DNA of 64,000 bases from Mucilaginibacter sabulilitoris (lineage in GTDB: Bacteria; Bacteroidota; Bacteroidia; Sphingobacteriales; Sphingobacteriaceae). Of this stretch, positions 42,542 to 51,751 are shown piece after piece. The translations under genes and the position numbers were made by a program. The stretch's first letter is position 1. Each line of letters starts with the position of its first letter. The notes under the pieces were generated by a model. That model saw nothing but the letters and a program-made list of their open reading frames with translations, ran no database searches and was not told the DNA's origin. The stretch spans positions 1,426,001 through 1,490,000 of the forward strand of contig NZ_CP139558.1 in NCBI RefSeq assembly GCF_034262375.1, written 5' to 3'.

Positions 42542-44221
42542 CTAATCAATCAGTAGGCCTATGTAATAATTAAAAGTATCCACCTCAATATTATCTTTGG
42601 TTGCGCCTTCAACCTCAACTGGGGTAAAGCGGGTTGTTGGTGTAATGAATTTATACTCTCCACCTTTAACCCGTACCAGTACCGGCATCGTGAAATCTTT
42701 AGCATCAGCTATCCAGCGACTTACCAGCTTACCTTCTCTTACGCCAAACTCCAGTATAGGCAGGTTTTTATAATGCAGGTACTGATCAAAAACAGGCAGC
42801 AGGTTTTTGCCCGACTGGTCATTGATATAATTTACCACCTGATCGTAAGTAACCGTTTGGTGATAAAAGGTACTGCCAAGTCCGCGTAATATAGTGCGCC
42901 ATTTTTCATCATCGTTAATAATGGTGCGTACCATATTAAGCAATACCGCACCCTTAGGGTACATATCACCGGAACCTTCTTTGTTTACATTATAAACACC
43001 AACAATAGGACTGTCGTTTGATATGCCTGTTCTAAGCCCTTTGTTATATTCCTGACCTGCCTTTTTGCCCCAGTTATCCTCAATAAATAATGATTCGGAA
43101 TAGCAGGTAAAGCTTTCGTGGATCCACATATCGGCAAGGTCTTTACCGGTAATATTGTTGCCAAACCATTCATGGCCGCTTTCGTGCACAATAATATAAT
43201 CCCACTTTGTTCCCCAGCCGGTGCCCGACATGTCATAGCCCAAATAACCGTTCAGGAAATGATTACCATACGCGGTAGCGCTCTGGTGCTCCATACCCAA
43301 ATGCGGGGTTTCTACCAGTTTGTAACCATCCTCATAAAAAGGATACGGGCCAAACCAGTGTTCAAAGGCTTTTAACATTGGTTTTACATTGGCAGTGAAT
43401 TGTTTTTTTGCCTTTTCAAGGCTGGCGGGCAATACCCAGTAGTCCATGGTTAACTTTCCTTTTTCGCCCATGTAGGTATCGCCAAAATGTACATAATCGC
43501 CAATGTTGGCCGCTACGTCATAATTATTAATTGGGTTGGCCACAAACCAATCGAACCGGGTGTAGCCGTCTTTCAGCGGGGTAACCTTACGCAGGCGACC
43601 GTTGGATACATCTTTTAATCCCTTAGGTACGCTGATGCTGATCATCATACTGTCAACCTCATCGCTCAGGTGGTCTTTATTTGGCCACCAGATGCTGGCG
43701 CCTACACCCTCGCAGGCAGTGGCCACCCAGGGTTTGCCCAATGAATCTTTCTTAAATACCAGTCCGCCATCCCAGGGAGCGTTTTTAGCAATAGTTGGGT
43801 GCCCGGAATAATATACCATAAATTCATCTTTACTGCCCTTGGTTATGGTTTTCGGAAAGGTAACAAATACCGCATTGGCATCACGGGTATAAGGCAGGGT
43901 TTTGCCTTTGTACACTACCTTGTCAACATTCAGATTGGCGAACAGGTCAAACTGCAATTTGGTAAAATCCTGCGTGGCGGTAAACTTAAACTGGTTACTG
44001 CCGCTCAATGCCTTTTCATCAATATTTACCTTAACATCAAGGTGGTAATAGTTAATATCGTAACAAGTGCGTAATGGTGTAAGGCTGCCGCGCAGCGTAT
44101 CGGCATGGGTAAAGGTTTCTTTAGGTTCAATGAGTTGTGCTTTGGTAATGGCAGGCAGAAATATAACTGCCAGCAGGAGCATTATTTGATAATGCAATTT
44201 GGGGAGTGGTAAATGATTCAT
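42542..44221 (-). CDS. M1-family zinc aminopeptidase-like protein, paralogue 1
   Basis: 559 residues. A signal peptide (IMLLLAVIFLPAITKA) precedes the same architecture as its downstream paralogue: GMEHQSATAYGN, HESGHEWFGNN, WIHESFTCYSE and catalytic Tyr in DMYPKGAVLL. The most visible differences between the paralogues are PKGA versus YKGG beside the catalytic Tyr, and ETPHLG versus EAPHLG before the exopeptidase motif. All zinc ligands are intact in both. The two genes are tandem and probably co-transcribed, this one first. Confidence 0.93.
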   Translation of the reverse strand: MNHLPLPKLHYQIMLLLAVIFLPAITKAQLIEPKETFTHADTLRGSLTPLRTCYDINYYHLDVKVNIDEKALSGSNQFKFTATQDFTKLQFDLFANLNVDKVVYKGKTLPYTRDANAVFVTFPKTITKGSKDEFMVYYSGHPTIAKNAPWDGGLVFKKDSLGKPWVATACEGVGASIWWPNKDHLSDEVDSMMISISVPKGLKDVSNGRLRKVTPLKDGYTRFDWFVANPINNYDVAANIGDYVHFGDTYMGEKGKLTMDYWVLPASLEKAKKQFTANVKPMLKAFEHWFGPYPFYEDGYKLVETPHLGMEHQSATAYGNHFLNGYLGYDMSGTGWGTKWDYIIVHESGHEWFGNNITGKDLADMWIHESFTCYSESLFIEDNWGKKAGQEYNKGLRTGISNDSPIVGVYNVNKEGSGDMYPKGAVLLNMVRTIINDDEKWRTILRGLGSTFYHQTVTYDQVVNYINDQSGKNLLPVFDQYLHYKNLPILEFGVREGKLVSRWIADAKDFTMPVLVRVKGGEYKFITPTTRFTPVEVEGATKDNIEVDTFNYYIGLLID

Positions 44222-44400
44222 TGGTAAGGATCAGTCAAATAAAAATATACTTAAATGTAGTAAATCTGCTGCAGTTATATTACTTTTCAATATTAACGCT
44301 GCAAATATCCCCCTTTAGGGGTGAGCCCGTACCTAAATCTGGGTAGATAAGTATTGTGAATTTTGACCATATATCTATAAAATAATAGCCTAATAACCAT

Positions 44401-44408
44401 TAACTTTG
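44401..44408 (+). promoter_or_regulatory. candidate -7 box for lpdA
   Basis: TAACTTTG matches TAnnTTTG and lies 21 bp before the ATG. A TTG that could be read as an upstream start is part of this box, which supports the ATG. Confidence 0.45.
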
Positions 44409-44429
44409 CCAACCACAAAATACACTACT

Positions 44430-45833
44430 ATGCAATATGATGTTATCGTTATCGGTTCGGGCCCGGGTGGGTATGTAGCCGCTATACGTTGTGCCCAGCT
44501 GGGTTTAAAAACCGCTATCGTTGAAAAATATGCCACGCTTGGCGGTACTTGTCTTAATGTAGGCTGTATCCCGTCAAAAGCCCTGCTTGATTCGTCTGAA
44601 CATTACCATAATGCTGCCCATGCCTTTAAAACGCATGGTATAAATCTGGACAACCTGAAAATTGATTTCGGCCAGATGGTTAAACGCAAACAGGAAGTTG
44701 TTGATGCCAACACCAGCGGTATCAGCTACCTGATGAAGAAAAACAAAATTGACACTCACTTTGGTGTGGGTTCATTTAAAGATAAAAATACCATCATTGT
44801 AAAAAAGAATGATGGTACCGAAACCGAGATCACTACCAAAAATGTGATCATTGCTACCGGTTCAAAACCATCGGCACTGCCATTTTTAAAGATTGATAAA
44901 AAACGTATCATCACCTCAACCGAAGCTTTGTCGCTTACCGAAATACCTAAGCACCTGGTGCTTATTGGTGGTGGTGTTATTGGTTTGGAGCTGGGGTCGG
45001 TTTATGCCCGTTTAGGTTCTAAGGTGTCTGTGATTGAGTTTATGGATGGTATTATCCCAACTATGGACAAAGGACTGGGTAAGGAATTGCAAAAGGTACT
45101 TACCAAGCTTGGTATGGAGTTTTACCTGGGCCATAAAGTTACAGGCGGCAGCGTTAAGGGCAAAGAAGTTACCATAACTTTTGATACCCCTAAAGGCGAG
45201 AAAAAAGAACTGAAAGGCGATTATTGTCTGGTGGCTGTTGGTCGTGTAGCTTATACCGATGGTTTAGGCTTAGATAAGATAGGTCTTACCGTTGAAGAAC
45301 GCGGCCGTAAAATTACCGTTAACGATCACCTGGAAACCAGTGTTAAAGGTGTTTACGCCATTGGCGACGTAATTAAAGGCGCCATGCTTGCCCACAAAGC
45401 GGAAGATGAAGGAACGCTTGTTGCCGAAATTATAGCGGGTCAGAAACCACACATTGATTATAACCTGATACCGGGTGTTGTTTATACCTGGCCAGAAGTT
45501 GCGGCTGTAGGCCAAACCGAAGAGCAACTGAAAGCAGCCGGGGTAAAATATAAAACAGGATCGTTCCCGTTCAAAGCAAGCGGCCGTGCGCGTGCAAGCG
45601 GTGATCTGGATGGTTTTGTTAAAGTACTGGCTGATGCTGCTACTGATGAAATACTTGGTGTACACATGATTGGACCGCGTGCTGCGGATATGATTGCCGA
45701 AGCTGTAGTTGCCATGGAATACCGTGCGAGCGCCGAGGATATCTCGCGTATGAGCCATGCTCACCCGACTTACACTGAAGCTATGCGCGAAGCATGTTTA
45801 GCGGCTACTGAAAACAGACCGATACATATTTAA
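44430..45833 (+). CDS. lpdA: dihydrolipoyl dehydrogenase
   Basis: About 467 residues from the ATG at 44430. The FAD-binding GSGPGG is at 9-14, the redox-active disulfide Cys41/Cys46 in GGTCLNVGCIPSK, the NAD-binding GGGVIGLELGS near 180, the second FAD motif VYAIGDV, and the catalytic pair His445/Glu450 in HAHPTYTEAM from the dimer partner. It reoxidises dihydrolipoamide in 2-oxoacid dehydrogenase and glycine cleavage complexes. No E1 or E2 genes are adjacent, so it is a shared stand-alone E3. It is a single-gene unit with its own terminator. Confidence 0.96.
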   Translation: MQYDVIVIGSGPGGYVAAIRCAQLGLKTAIVEKYATLGGTCLNVGCIPSKALLDSSEHYHNAAHAFKTHGINLDNLKIDFGQMVKRKQEVVDANTSGISYLMKKNKIDTHFGVGSFKDKNTIIVKKNDGTETEITTKNVIIATGSKPSALPFLKIDKKRIITSTEALSLTEIPKHLVLIGGGVIGLELGSVYARLGSKVSVIEFMDGIIPTMDKGLGKELQKVLTKLGMEFYLGHKVTGGSVKGKEVTITFDTPKGEKKELKGDYCLVAVGRVAYTDGLGLDKIGLTVEERGRKITVNDHLETSVKGVYAIGDVIKGAMLAHKAEDEGTLVAEIIAGQKPHIDYNLIPGVVYTWPEVAAVGQTEEQLKAAGVKYKTGSFPFKASGRARASGDLDGFVKVLADAATDEILGVHMIGPRAADMIAEAVVAMEYRASAEDISRMSHAHPTYTEAMREACLAATENRPIHI

Positions 45834-45877
45834 GATTTCGGATTTTTTAAATTAGAATATCGAAGTAAATAATGTTG

Positions 45878-45913
45878 AAGCAGAAACAATTAAGATTGTT
45901 TCTGCTTTTTTTT
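45878..45913 (+). terminator. terminator of lpdA
   Basis: AAGCAGAAACAAT pairs perfectly with ATTGTTTCTGCTT around TAAG, followed by a run of eight T. Confidence 0.92.
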
Positions 45914-45957
45914 GCTTTTTGCTTTAGTACAGCTTACTTTTAACTAAATTATTAGTT

Positions 45958-46599
45958 ATGAAAAGAATGAATTATTGTAGCATACTGATATGCATATTGT
46001 TTTGGGCATCTGTGGGAAGGGCGCAAAATAGTATTACTAAAAAGCAACAACTTAAATATTTACCTGATATTGATGTTTACGATATTCATGGTAAGCATAC
46101 TACCTTAAAGCAGTTGGGTAAAAACAAAGTATTGTTTATTGACTCCTGGTTTATACCATGTCCGCCATGTTTTATAGAAATGGGCATGCTGCACAAGCTG
46201 TACGCCAAATACCTTAATAATAAAGATTTTTGTTTTATAACTCTATGTCGTACAGACAGTGGTGTCGTTAAAAAGTTTATAGCCCAGGATACATCAATGG
46301 CTAATTATGTAAAGTCATATCAGTTTTTTAGCGAGCGGCAGGATTTTAAGTTGCCTGTATATTTTATAGAAGGTTGCGACTCGAAAGTTAATCATGTAGG
46401 AAAACAATTGGAAAGTTTTGCTCCAACAGATAAAACCAAATGCCCGGATGCGCAGTTGGATTTTGTAGGTTATCCTACGGTGACCATCTTTAATAAAAAA
46501 GGAGAATTGATTTTACAGAAAACGGGATATGATGGAAATGAGAATGTTAACATGGGAGACATAGAAAGTGCTATAAAACCATCATTGGCCGCAAAATAA
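45958..46599 (+). CDS. secreted thioredoxin-like (TlpA/ResA-type) protein
   Basis: 213 residues with a signal peptide (YCSILICILFWASVGRA, cleavage near QNS). A thioredoxin fold follows with the redox motif CPPC in WFIPCPPCFIEM and the cis-Pro in GYPTVTIFNKKG. Further cysteines (TLCRTD, EGCDSK, TKCPDA) lie between the two, an insertion relative to TlpA. It is a predicted periplasmic thiol-disulfide oxidoreductase, possibly for cytochrome maturation or stress. It is 30 bp upstream of the CrtZ-like gene on the same strand, but no functional link is evident. Confidence 0.83.
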   Translation: MKRMNYCSILICILFWASVGRAQNSITKKQQLKYLPDIDVYDIHGKHTTLKQLGKNKVLFIDSWFIPCPPCFIEMGMLHKLYAKYLNNKDFCFITLCRTDSGVVKKFIAQDTSMANYVKSYQFFSERQDFKLPVYFIEGCDSKVNHVGKQLESFAPTDKTKCPDAQLDFVGYPTVTIFNKKGELILQKTGYDGNENVNMGDIESAIKPSLAAK

Positions 46600-46629
46600 T
46601 ATGAAGGTAAAAAGACTGGCCGTTAATAA

Positions 46630-47070
46630 ATGAATATATTATTAAATATAGCTATTGTACTACTTACCATTGCTGTAATGGAAGCGTTGTCTTGGGCTAT
46701 GCATAAATACTTGTTTCACGGGCCGCTGTGGTTTATCCATAAAACGCACCATCAGGAAAGGCACGGCTGGTTTGAACTGAACGATATTTTTAGCATCGGC
46801 TTTGCTGCGTTTGCCTTATGGCTTATGTGGATTGGGCATATCAACCTTGATTATCCATTTTGGATAGGTACCGGCATCAGCATGTATGGTATTATTTACT
46901 TTATTTTTCACGACTGGTTTATTCACAACCGCTTTAAAGCTTTTAAAAGCAATAACCGCTACCTGATGGGCATCCGCAGGGCGCATAAGATCCATCATAA
47001 ATCCATGCAGAAAAATCCTTCGGAAGAGTTTGGGTTGCTCGTGGCGAGCAGGAAATGGTTTAAGAAGTGA
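46630..47070 (+). CDS. CrtZ-like beta-carotene hydroxylase (fatty-acid hydroxylase superfamily)
   Basis: 146 residues with four membrane segments and the di-iron histidine motifs of the superfamily: HKYLFH, HKTHHQERH, HDWFIHNRF and HKIHHKS. Length and motif spacing match bacterial CrtZ, which hydroxylates the beta-ionone ring to give zeaxanthin. No other carotenoid genes are in the window, so the pathway would be encoded elsewhere. A sterol-desaturase-like role on another lipid is the alternative. Confidence 0.82.
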   Translation: MNILLNIAIVLLTIAVMEALSWAMHKYLFHGPLWFIHKTHHQERHGWFELNDIFSIGFAAFALWLMWIGHINLDYPFWIGTGISMYGIIYFIFHDWFIHNRFKAFKSNNRYLMGIRRAHKIHHKSMQKNPSEEFGLLVASRKWFKK

Positions 47071-47442
47071 TTAACCTATTATTTTAAGTTGTGTCATTGC
47101 GAGGTACGAAGCAATCTCTATGCTGTACAGGGCGAATAATGTCTATCGCAGAGCGCTCAATTGCCGCTCAGGCTGTTACTTTGTCTTGATACAAAGTAAC
47201 TAAAAATCAAGCCAGCAGAAATGCTTCTTTGCCGCACAAGACCTTTACCCTGCAAGCCGACAGAACCACGGGCTGCAATTATTTTGCCCTACTTCGTTCG
47301 CACAGACATCGCTTCAGCAAAAACTTGCTATGCCCCTGCAACCGCACAGCCCACCATGTTCTGTCTGCTTTCAGCCGAAGCTTGCCTGCTGACGAGGAGA
47401 AGAATTCTAATAAAAAATGATTGTAAGATTGGCTGTATATTT
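47071..47442. repeat. 372 bp gene-free interval with composite repeat
   Basis: It holds a left half of REP family A (47092-47118), then a perfect inverted repeat GTTACTTTGT-CTTGAT-ACAAAGTAAC (47175-47200), then about 200 bp of GC-richer sequence in which the plus strand has overlapping frames without gene-like composition. I recall similar ACAAAGTAAC-headed sequences as dispersed elements in Pedobacter-type genomes, but there is only one copy here. I do not call a gene in it. Confidence 0.5.
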
Positions 47443-48759
47443 CTACACCGCTACCACATGCTTACCCTTTTTATAACCTATTGTGGCAAAATAAAGGATA
47501 AACAAATAAATAGGAAGCAATATCCAGTATGATGATTGCGCGGCCATTTCCGGACCGGCGCTCCCTTTGGTCTTATCAACCAGGAAACCGTAAATAGGCG
47601 GGAAAACAGCTGCGCCGGCTATACCCATTACCAATAAAGAAGAACCTATTTTGGTAAACCTGCCCAGGCCCGATAATGCCAGCGGCCATATAGCCGGCCA
47701 CATTAAAGAGTTGGCTAAGCCTAAAAGCGCTATGCAAGCTACCGAAGCATATTTAGGCACAAGTAATGCTGCTACCGTTAAAATTACACCCAACGCAGCC
47801 GAATATACCAGTGCTTTTTGCTGCGAAATATAACGGGGAATAAATAAAATACCGGCAATATAACCTATAACCATACAGGCAAGCGTACCAGAGGCAAAAT
47901 ATTTGGCAGTAGACAACGGGATATGGTGCGCCATTCCATAGTTAATGATCGAGTCGCCGGCTATAACCTCGGCACCAACATACAGGAACAGAGCTATTAC
48001 GCCCAGTATTAAATGTGGAAACTGGAATATACTGGTTTTGCCAGAGTTGGCGGCGGCTACGGTTTCGTCCTCATGATCGGTATTAATTTCGGGCAGACCC
48101 GAGAAATAGATCAGTACCGCCAGTATCGCCAGTACAATTACAATAAGTACATAGGGTAATATAACGCGTGAGGCCAACTCATTAAGTTCGCTTATCTTTT
48201 CTGTATCGCTCAGTGTGGCAAGGTTAGCTGTAAAAGCATCAATGTTTTTTAATACAACAGCGCCCAATGCAAGCGGGGCCAGTACACCGGCAAACTTATT
48301 ACAAATACCCATAATACTGATGCGCTTTGCAGCACTTTCGGGTGGGCCAACTATAGTGATGTATGGGTTTGAGGCCGATTGCAGAACTGCTAAGCCCGAA
48401 CCCTGTACAAACAAACCGAGCAGGAAAATAACATACGTGCGGGTTAATGCCGCGGGAATAAATATCAGTGCGCCTATTGCCATGATAACTAAACCAACGG
48501 CCATTCCGTTTTTAAAGCCAAATATTTTAAGCAGCCACGCCGATGGTTTGGCCATCAGCAGGTAGGCTATGTAAAAGGCGCTTGCCACTAAAAACGACTC
48601 GATGTTGTTAAGCTGACAGGCAATTTTCAGATAAGGTATCAACACAGAATTTAGCCAGGTTACAAAACCGAAAATGAAAAATAAAGCACCTATAATGATA
48701 ATAGGGTTTACAGCTGTTTTTTTGAGGGGTAGTTTTTCGGAAGTGCTAATGGCTGTCAT
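47443..48759 (-). CDS. sugar MFS transporter (FucP/GluP type)
   Basis: 438 residues with about twelve membrane helices. FucP-family features are the N-terminal FIFGFVTWLNSVLIPYLK in helix 1, SAFYIAYLLMAKPS in helix 2, GSGLAVLQSASNPYI in helix 4 and the late NSLMWPAIWPLAL. Members carry L-fucose, glucose, galactose or similar sugars in symport with protons. No sugar-catabolic genes are adjacent, so the substrate is open. The gene is transcribed alone, with about 250 bp upstream containing no perfect promoter box. Confidence 0.92.
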   Translation of the reverse strand: MTAISTSEKLPLKKTAVNPIIIIGALFFIFGFVTWLNSVLIPYLKIACQLNNIESFLVASAFYIAYLLMAKPSAWLLKIFGFKNGMAVGLVIMAIGALIFIPAALTRTYVIFLLGLFVQGSGLAVLQSASNPYITIVGPPESAAKRISIMGICNKFAGVLAPLALGAVVLKNIDAFTANLATLSDTEKISELNELASRVILPYVLIVIVLAILAVLIYFSGLPEINTDHEDETVAAANSGKTSIFQFPHLILGVIALFLYVGAEVIAGDSIINYGMAHHIPLSTAKYFASGTLACMVIGYIAGILFIPRYISQQKALVYSAALGVILTVAALLVPKYASVACIALLGLANSLMWPAIWPLALSGLGRFTKIGSSLLVMGIAGAAVFPPIYGFLVDKTKGSAGPEMAAQSSYWILLPIYLFILYFATIGYKKGKHVVAV

Positions 48760-48976
48760 TTCTTTTAGTTAAAATGTTAAGAACTTAATTAAGTTTCTAA
48801 AATAATTAAAAAAGTTGATAGGTTATATTGCTGAAATGAAAAATTTAAGGAAATAATTTCAATAACCCTTATTTTTTTGACTGTTTAGTTAGATTCCCAC
48901 CATTTTATAAGGGTGAGGGATCGAAAAAAAACATCTGAGGGTTGATTTGGGTAAATGTTTTCAATTCAAATTAAAT

Positions 48977-48989
48977 TCCGAAATTCGGA
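48977..48989. repeat. perfect 13 bp palindrome TCCGAA-A-TTCGGA
   Basis: It lies 21 bp before the glycosyltransferase start codon, with a T on the left and C on the right. It could be an operator, or a minimal relative of the TTTCGGATTT repeat family. Confidence 0.4.
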
Positions 48990-49010
48990 CGCTTACATTT
49001 ATCAGCCTCC

Positions 49011-49988
49011 ATGAAAATACTTATAGTTAATAATACGCAGATTCCGGCAGCGAAATACGGTGGTACCGAACGGGTGATCTGGTGGCTGGGCAAAGAACTT
49101 GACCGTTTGGGTCATGAAGTTACTTACCTGGTGGCGGTAGGTTCTTCATGCCCGTTTGCCAAGGTACTTATTTATGATCCGGCTGTTGACATAAACCTGC
49201 AGGTGCCTGACGATATCGATGTAGTGCATTTTCATTTCCAGGTGAATAATTTTACCAAAAAGCCTTACCTCATTAATGTACATAATAATCCTGCTTACGG
49301 GCACGCTTTAGATAAAAATTCGGTATTTGTATCTGCCAATCATGCCTCACGGCATGGCTCTTCTGTTTTTGTACATCATGGTCTCGACCCTGATGATTAC
49401 CCCAAACCCGATCTTTCAGTAAAACGCGTTCATACACACTTTTTGGCAAAAGCTGCCTGGAAGGTTAAAAATGTAAGAGGAGCTATTGATGTGGCTACCC
49501 AAAGCGGCAATAAACTGATTGTTTTAGGCGGTAGTCGGTTAAATTTAAAAATGGGACTGCGCTTTACACCAAATTTAAATGTAAGGTTTAAAGGGATGGT
49601 TGATAATGAGCAAAAGGCGGCTGTACTTAACAGCTCAAAGGCGCTGCTGTTCCCCGTTTTATGGAACGAACCTTTTGGTTTGGCTATAATAGAAAGCCTG
49701 TATTTTGGATGCCCGGTATTTGGCACGCCATATGGCTCCCTGCCCGAGCTGGTACCGCAGGAGGTTGGTTGGCTGAGCAACTTCCCTCATATACTTGCTG
49801 GCAAACTTGCCCATACTACTTTTGATAACAGGCTATGTCATGACTACGCTATGGAATATTTCACCGTTCAAAAGATGGCGCAGCGGTATCTGGTGCTGTA
49901 TCAGGAAGTATTAGATGGTAAAAGCTTGAATGAGGGTAATCCAACTTTGCTATACGCTTCGCCTAAATATTTGGCCTGGAATAAATAG
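49011..49988 (+). CDS. family 4-type glycosyltransferase
   Basis: 325 residues with a GT-B fold. The N-terminal acceptor domain starts ILIVNNTQIPAAKYGGTERV, the GGTE loop typical of GT4. The C-terminal donor domain has LLFPVLWNEPFGLAIIESL, containing the E-x7-E nucleotide-sugar motif, and GTPYGSLPELV. It is shorter than average (GT4 members are about 360-400), with a compact central region. Its donor and acceptor are unknown; the next gene is a membrane GT-C enzyme 50 bp downstream, which suggests a shared role in envelope glycans. Confidence 0.88.
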   Translation: MKILIVNNTQIPAAKYGGTERVIWWLGKELDRLGHEVTYLVAVGSSCPFAKVLIYDPAVDINLQVPDDIDVVHFHFQVNNFTKKPYLINVHNNPAYGHALDKNSVFVSANHASRHGSSVFVHHGLDPDDYPKPDLSVKRVHTHFLAKAAWKVKNVRGAIDVATQSGNKLIVLGGSRLNLKMGLRFTPNLNVRFKGMVDNEQKAAVLNSSKALLFPVLWNEPFGLAIIESLYFGCPVFGTPYGSLPELVPQEVGWLSNFPHILAGKLAHTTFDNRLCHDYAMEYFTVQKMAQRYLVLYQEVLDGKSLNEGNPTLLYASPKYLAWNK

Positions 49989-50038
49989 TAATTTTATAAT
50001 GCGTTATTTTGTATCATTTATTGCCATAAACATCTGAG

Positions 50039-51712
50039 GTGAATAGTTCAGCATCCGCATTATCCCCGGCACAAAAAAGGCCATATATAGTAGTATTGGT
50101 TTTGGCTATACTGGTAAATATAGCCGGCATAGGCATTAAATATTTTACCGACGATCCCAGTTTGTACAGCATGCTTGCCCGTACCATGGCTCAAACCAAC
50201 AACTTTACCGATATAATTTATCATGGTAAAGACTGGCTGGATAAACCGCATTTTCCGTTCTGGATGGCGGCTCTGAGTTTTAAAGTGTTTGGTATTGGCA
50301 CCATAGCCTATAAATTACCGGCGCTATTGTTTTTTCTGATGTCGGTACTATATACTTATAAACTGGCCCGTAAGTTTTACGACCTCGAAACTTCACTTAT
50401 AGCCATCCTGATATTGCTTACCGCCCAGCACGTGTTGATGTCAAATACCGATGTGCGGGCCGAGCCCTATATTATGGGCCTGCTGATGGGCGCGGTATAT
50501 CATTTTTATAAGGTAAAAGAGCGTTTTAGTTTTATAGATATACTGCTGGCTTCGTTATTTACGGGCTGTGCGGTAATGACCAAAGGCATTTACCTGCTGA
50601 TCCCCATAGGCGCTGCCATCATAGGCGATTACCTGTTTAAAAAAGACCTGAAAAGTCTTTTTCACTGGAAATGGCTGCTGGCTTTTATACTGGTATGTGT
50701 GTTTACTTTACCCGAGATATATACCTTATATATACAGTTTGATCTGCACCCCGAAAAGGTTGTGTTTGGCAAAACTGGAATTTCAGGCATTCATTGGTTT
50801 TTGTGGGACAGCCAGTTTGGTCGTTTCAATAATAACAGCTTTATCCGTAATACGCATGGCAGTATCTTCTTTTTTCTGCATACGCTGCTGTGGGCCTTTG
50901 CACCATGGATGCTGTTGTTTTACTATGCCCTGATCAGGCATATTGGTAAAATGATTAAAGGCGTAAAACTACCCGAGTATATCACGATCAGCGGCTCGGT
51001 TATTATGCTGCTTATTTTTTCGGTGTCCAAATTTCAGCTGCCGTTTTATACCAACATTTTGTTCCCATTCTTCGCCATTATTACGGCCGGTTTTGTGCGG
51101 GAAGTTTTTAGCAGCAATAAGAACCTGTTTTTTACCATTGCTCAATACAGTGTAGTAGGTTTACTCATTATTGCTGTAGTAGCTCTTCATTTTGTTTTTG
51201 CGCCCGAACGACTGAATGTATTTTTACCACTCTGTATTTTATTGACCGGGGTTGGTTTATATCTCTATAAAAATACAGCTTCCCGGCAGAGGACCTTGTT
51301 TTTACTTACCTGCTGTACCGGGTTGTGGGTTAACGCTTACCTCATGAGTGTGGTTTACCCAACTCTGCTCATTTATAAGGGCGATGTACATGCAGCCGAA
51401 TACATTAACGAATATCACCCCGGTGTGGAGGTGATAGCTACCTTTAATGTGCCTAATGCTTTTGAATTTTACACCCACCAGCCAGTTACCTTTATGGGGC
51501 TGGACGACGCGGCTAAGCACCCCAATGCACTCATCTTAATAAACGACGATCAAAAAGCCCAGCTGCAAAAGAGCAATACACCTTTTAAACTGGTGAGTAC
51601 GTTTGATAACTACCCGAACGAGAATATGACCCTGCCGTTTATCATCAAAGCCAAAAGGATGATCACACTCAATCATTTCTTTTTGGTGAGGATGAGTAGC
51701 ACTGCAAAATAA
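50039..51712 (+). CDS. ArnT-like membrane glycosyltransferase (GT-C, family 39)
   Basis: 557 residues, GTG start. About twelve membrane helices are seen. The first loop carries YFTDDPSLYSMLAR, placing acidic residues at the donor-lipid site, and KDWLDKPHFPFW follows, a classic ArnT-type segment. The C-terminal about 130 residues are periplasmic (VIATFNVPNAFEFYTHQP). The enzyme probably transfers a sugar from undecaprenyl phosphate to an envelope acceptor. It has no extra beta-sandwich, unlike the ArnT-like protein encoded at 36 kb. It follows a GT4 gene and precedes murB on the same strand. Confidence 0.88.
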   Translation: MNSSASALSPAQKRPYIVVLVLAILVNIAGIGIKYFTDDPSLYSMLARTMAQTNNFTDIIYHGKDWLDKPHFPFWMAALSFKVFGIGTIAYKLPALLFFLMSVLYTYKLARKFYDLETSLIAILILLTAQHVLMSNTDVRAEPYIMGLLMGAVYHFYKVKERFSFIDILLASLFTGCAVMTKGIYLLIPIGAAIIGDYLFKKDLKSLFHWKWLLAFILVCVFTLPEIYTLYIQFDLHPEKVVFGKTGISGIHWFLWDSQFGRFNNNSFIRNTHGSIFFFLHTLLWAFAPWMLLFYYALIRHIGKMIKGVKLPEYITISGSVIMLLIFSVSKFQLPFYTNILFPFFAIITAGFVREVFSSNKNLFFTIAQYSVVGLLIIAVVALHFVFAPERLNVFLPLCILLTGVGLYLYKNTASRQRTLFLLTCCTGLWVNAYLMSVVYPTLLIYKGDVHAAEYINEYHPGVEVIATFNVPNAFEFYTHQPVTFMGLDDAAKHPNALILINDDQKAQLQKSNTPFKLVSTFDNYPNENMTLPFIIKAKRMITLNHFFLVRMSSTAK

Positions 51713-51751
51713 AATCCCGAAATTCGCGCCAGATAAATCCGAAATCAGAAT

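Noticed and set aside
45270..45764. A 164-codon open frame antisense to lpdA
   Set aside because: It lies wholly inside a strongly conserved gene on the other strand and its translation has no protein-like features.
47221..47532. Open frames of 103 and 63 codons in the gap before the FucP-type transporter
   Set aside because: The longer one runs into the 3' end of the transporter gene on the opposite strand, the two overlap in different frames, and the sequence looks like a dispersed non-coding repeat.
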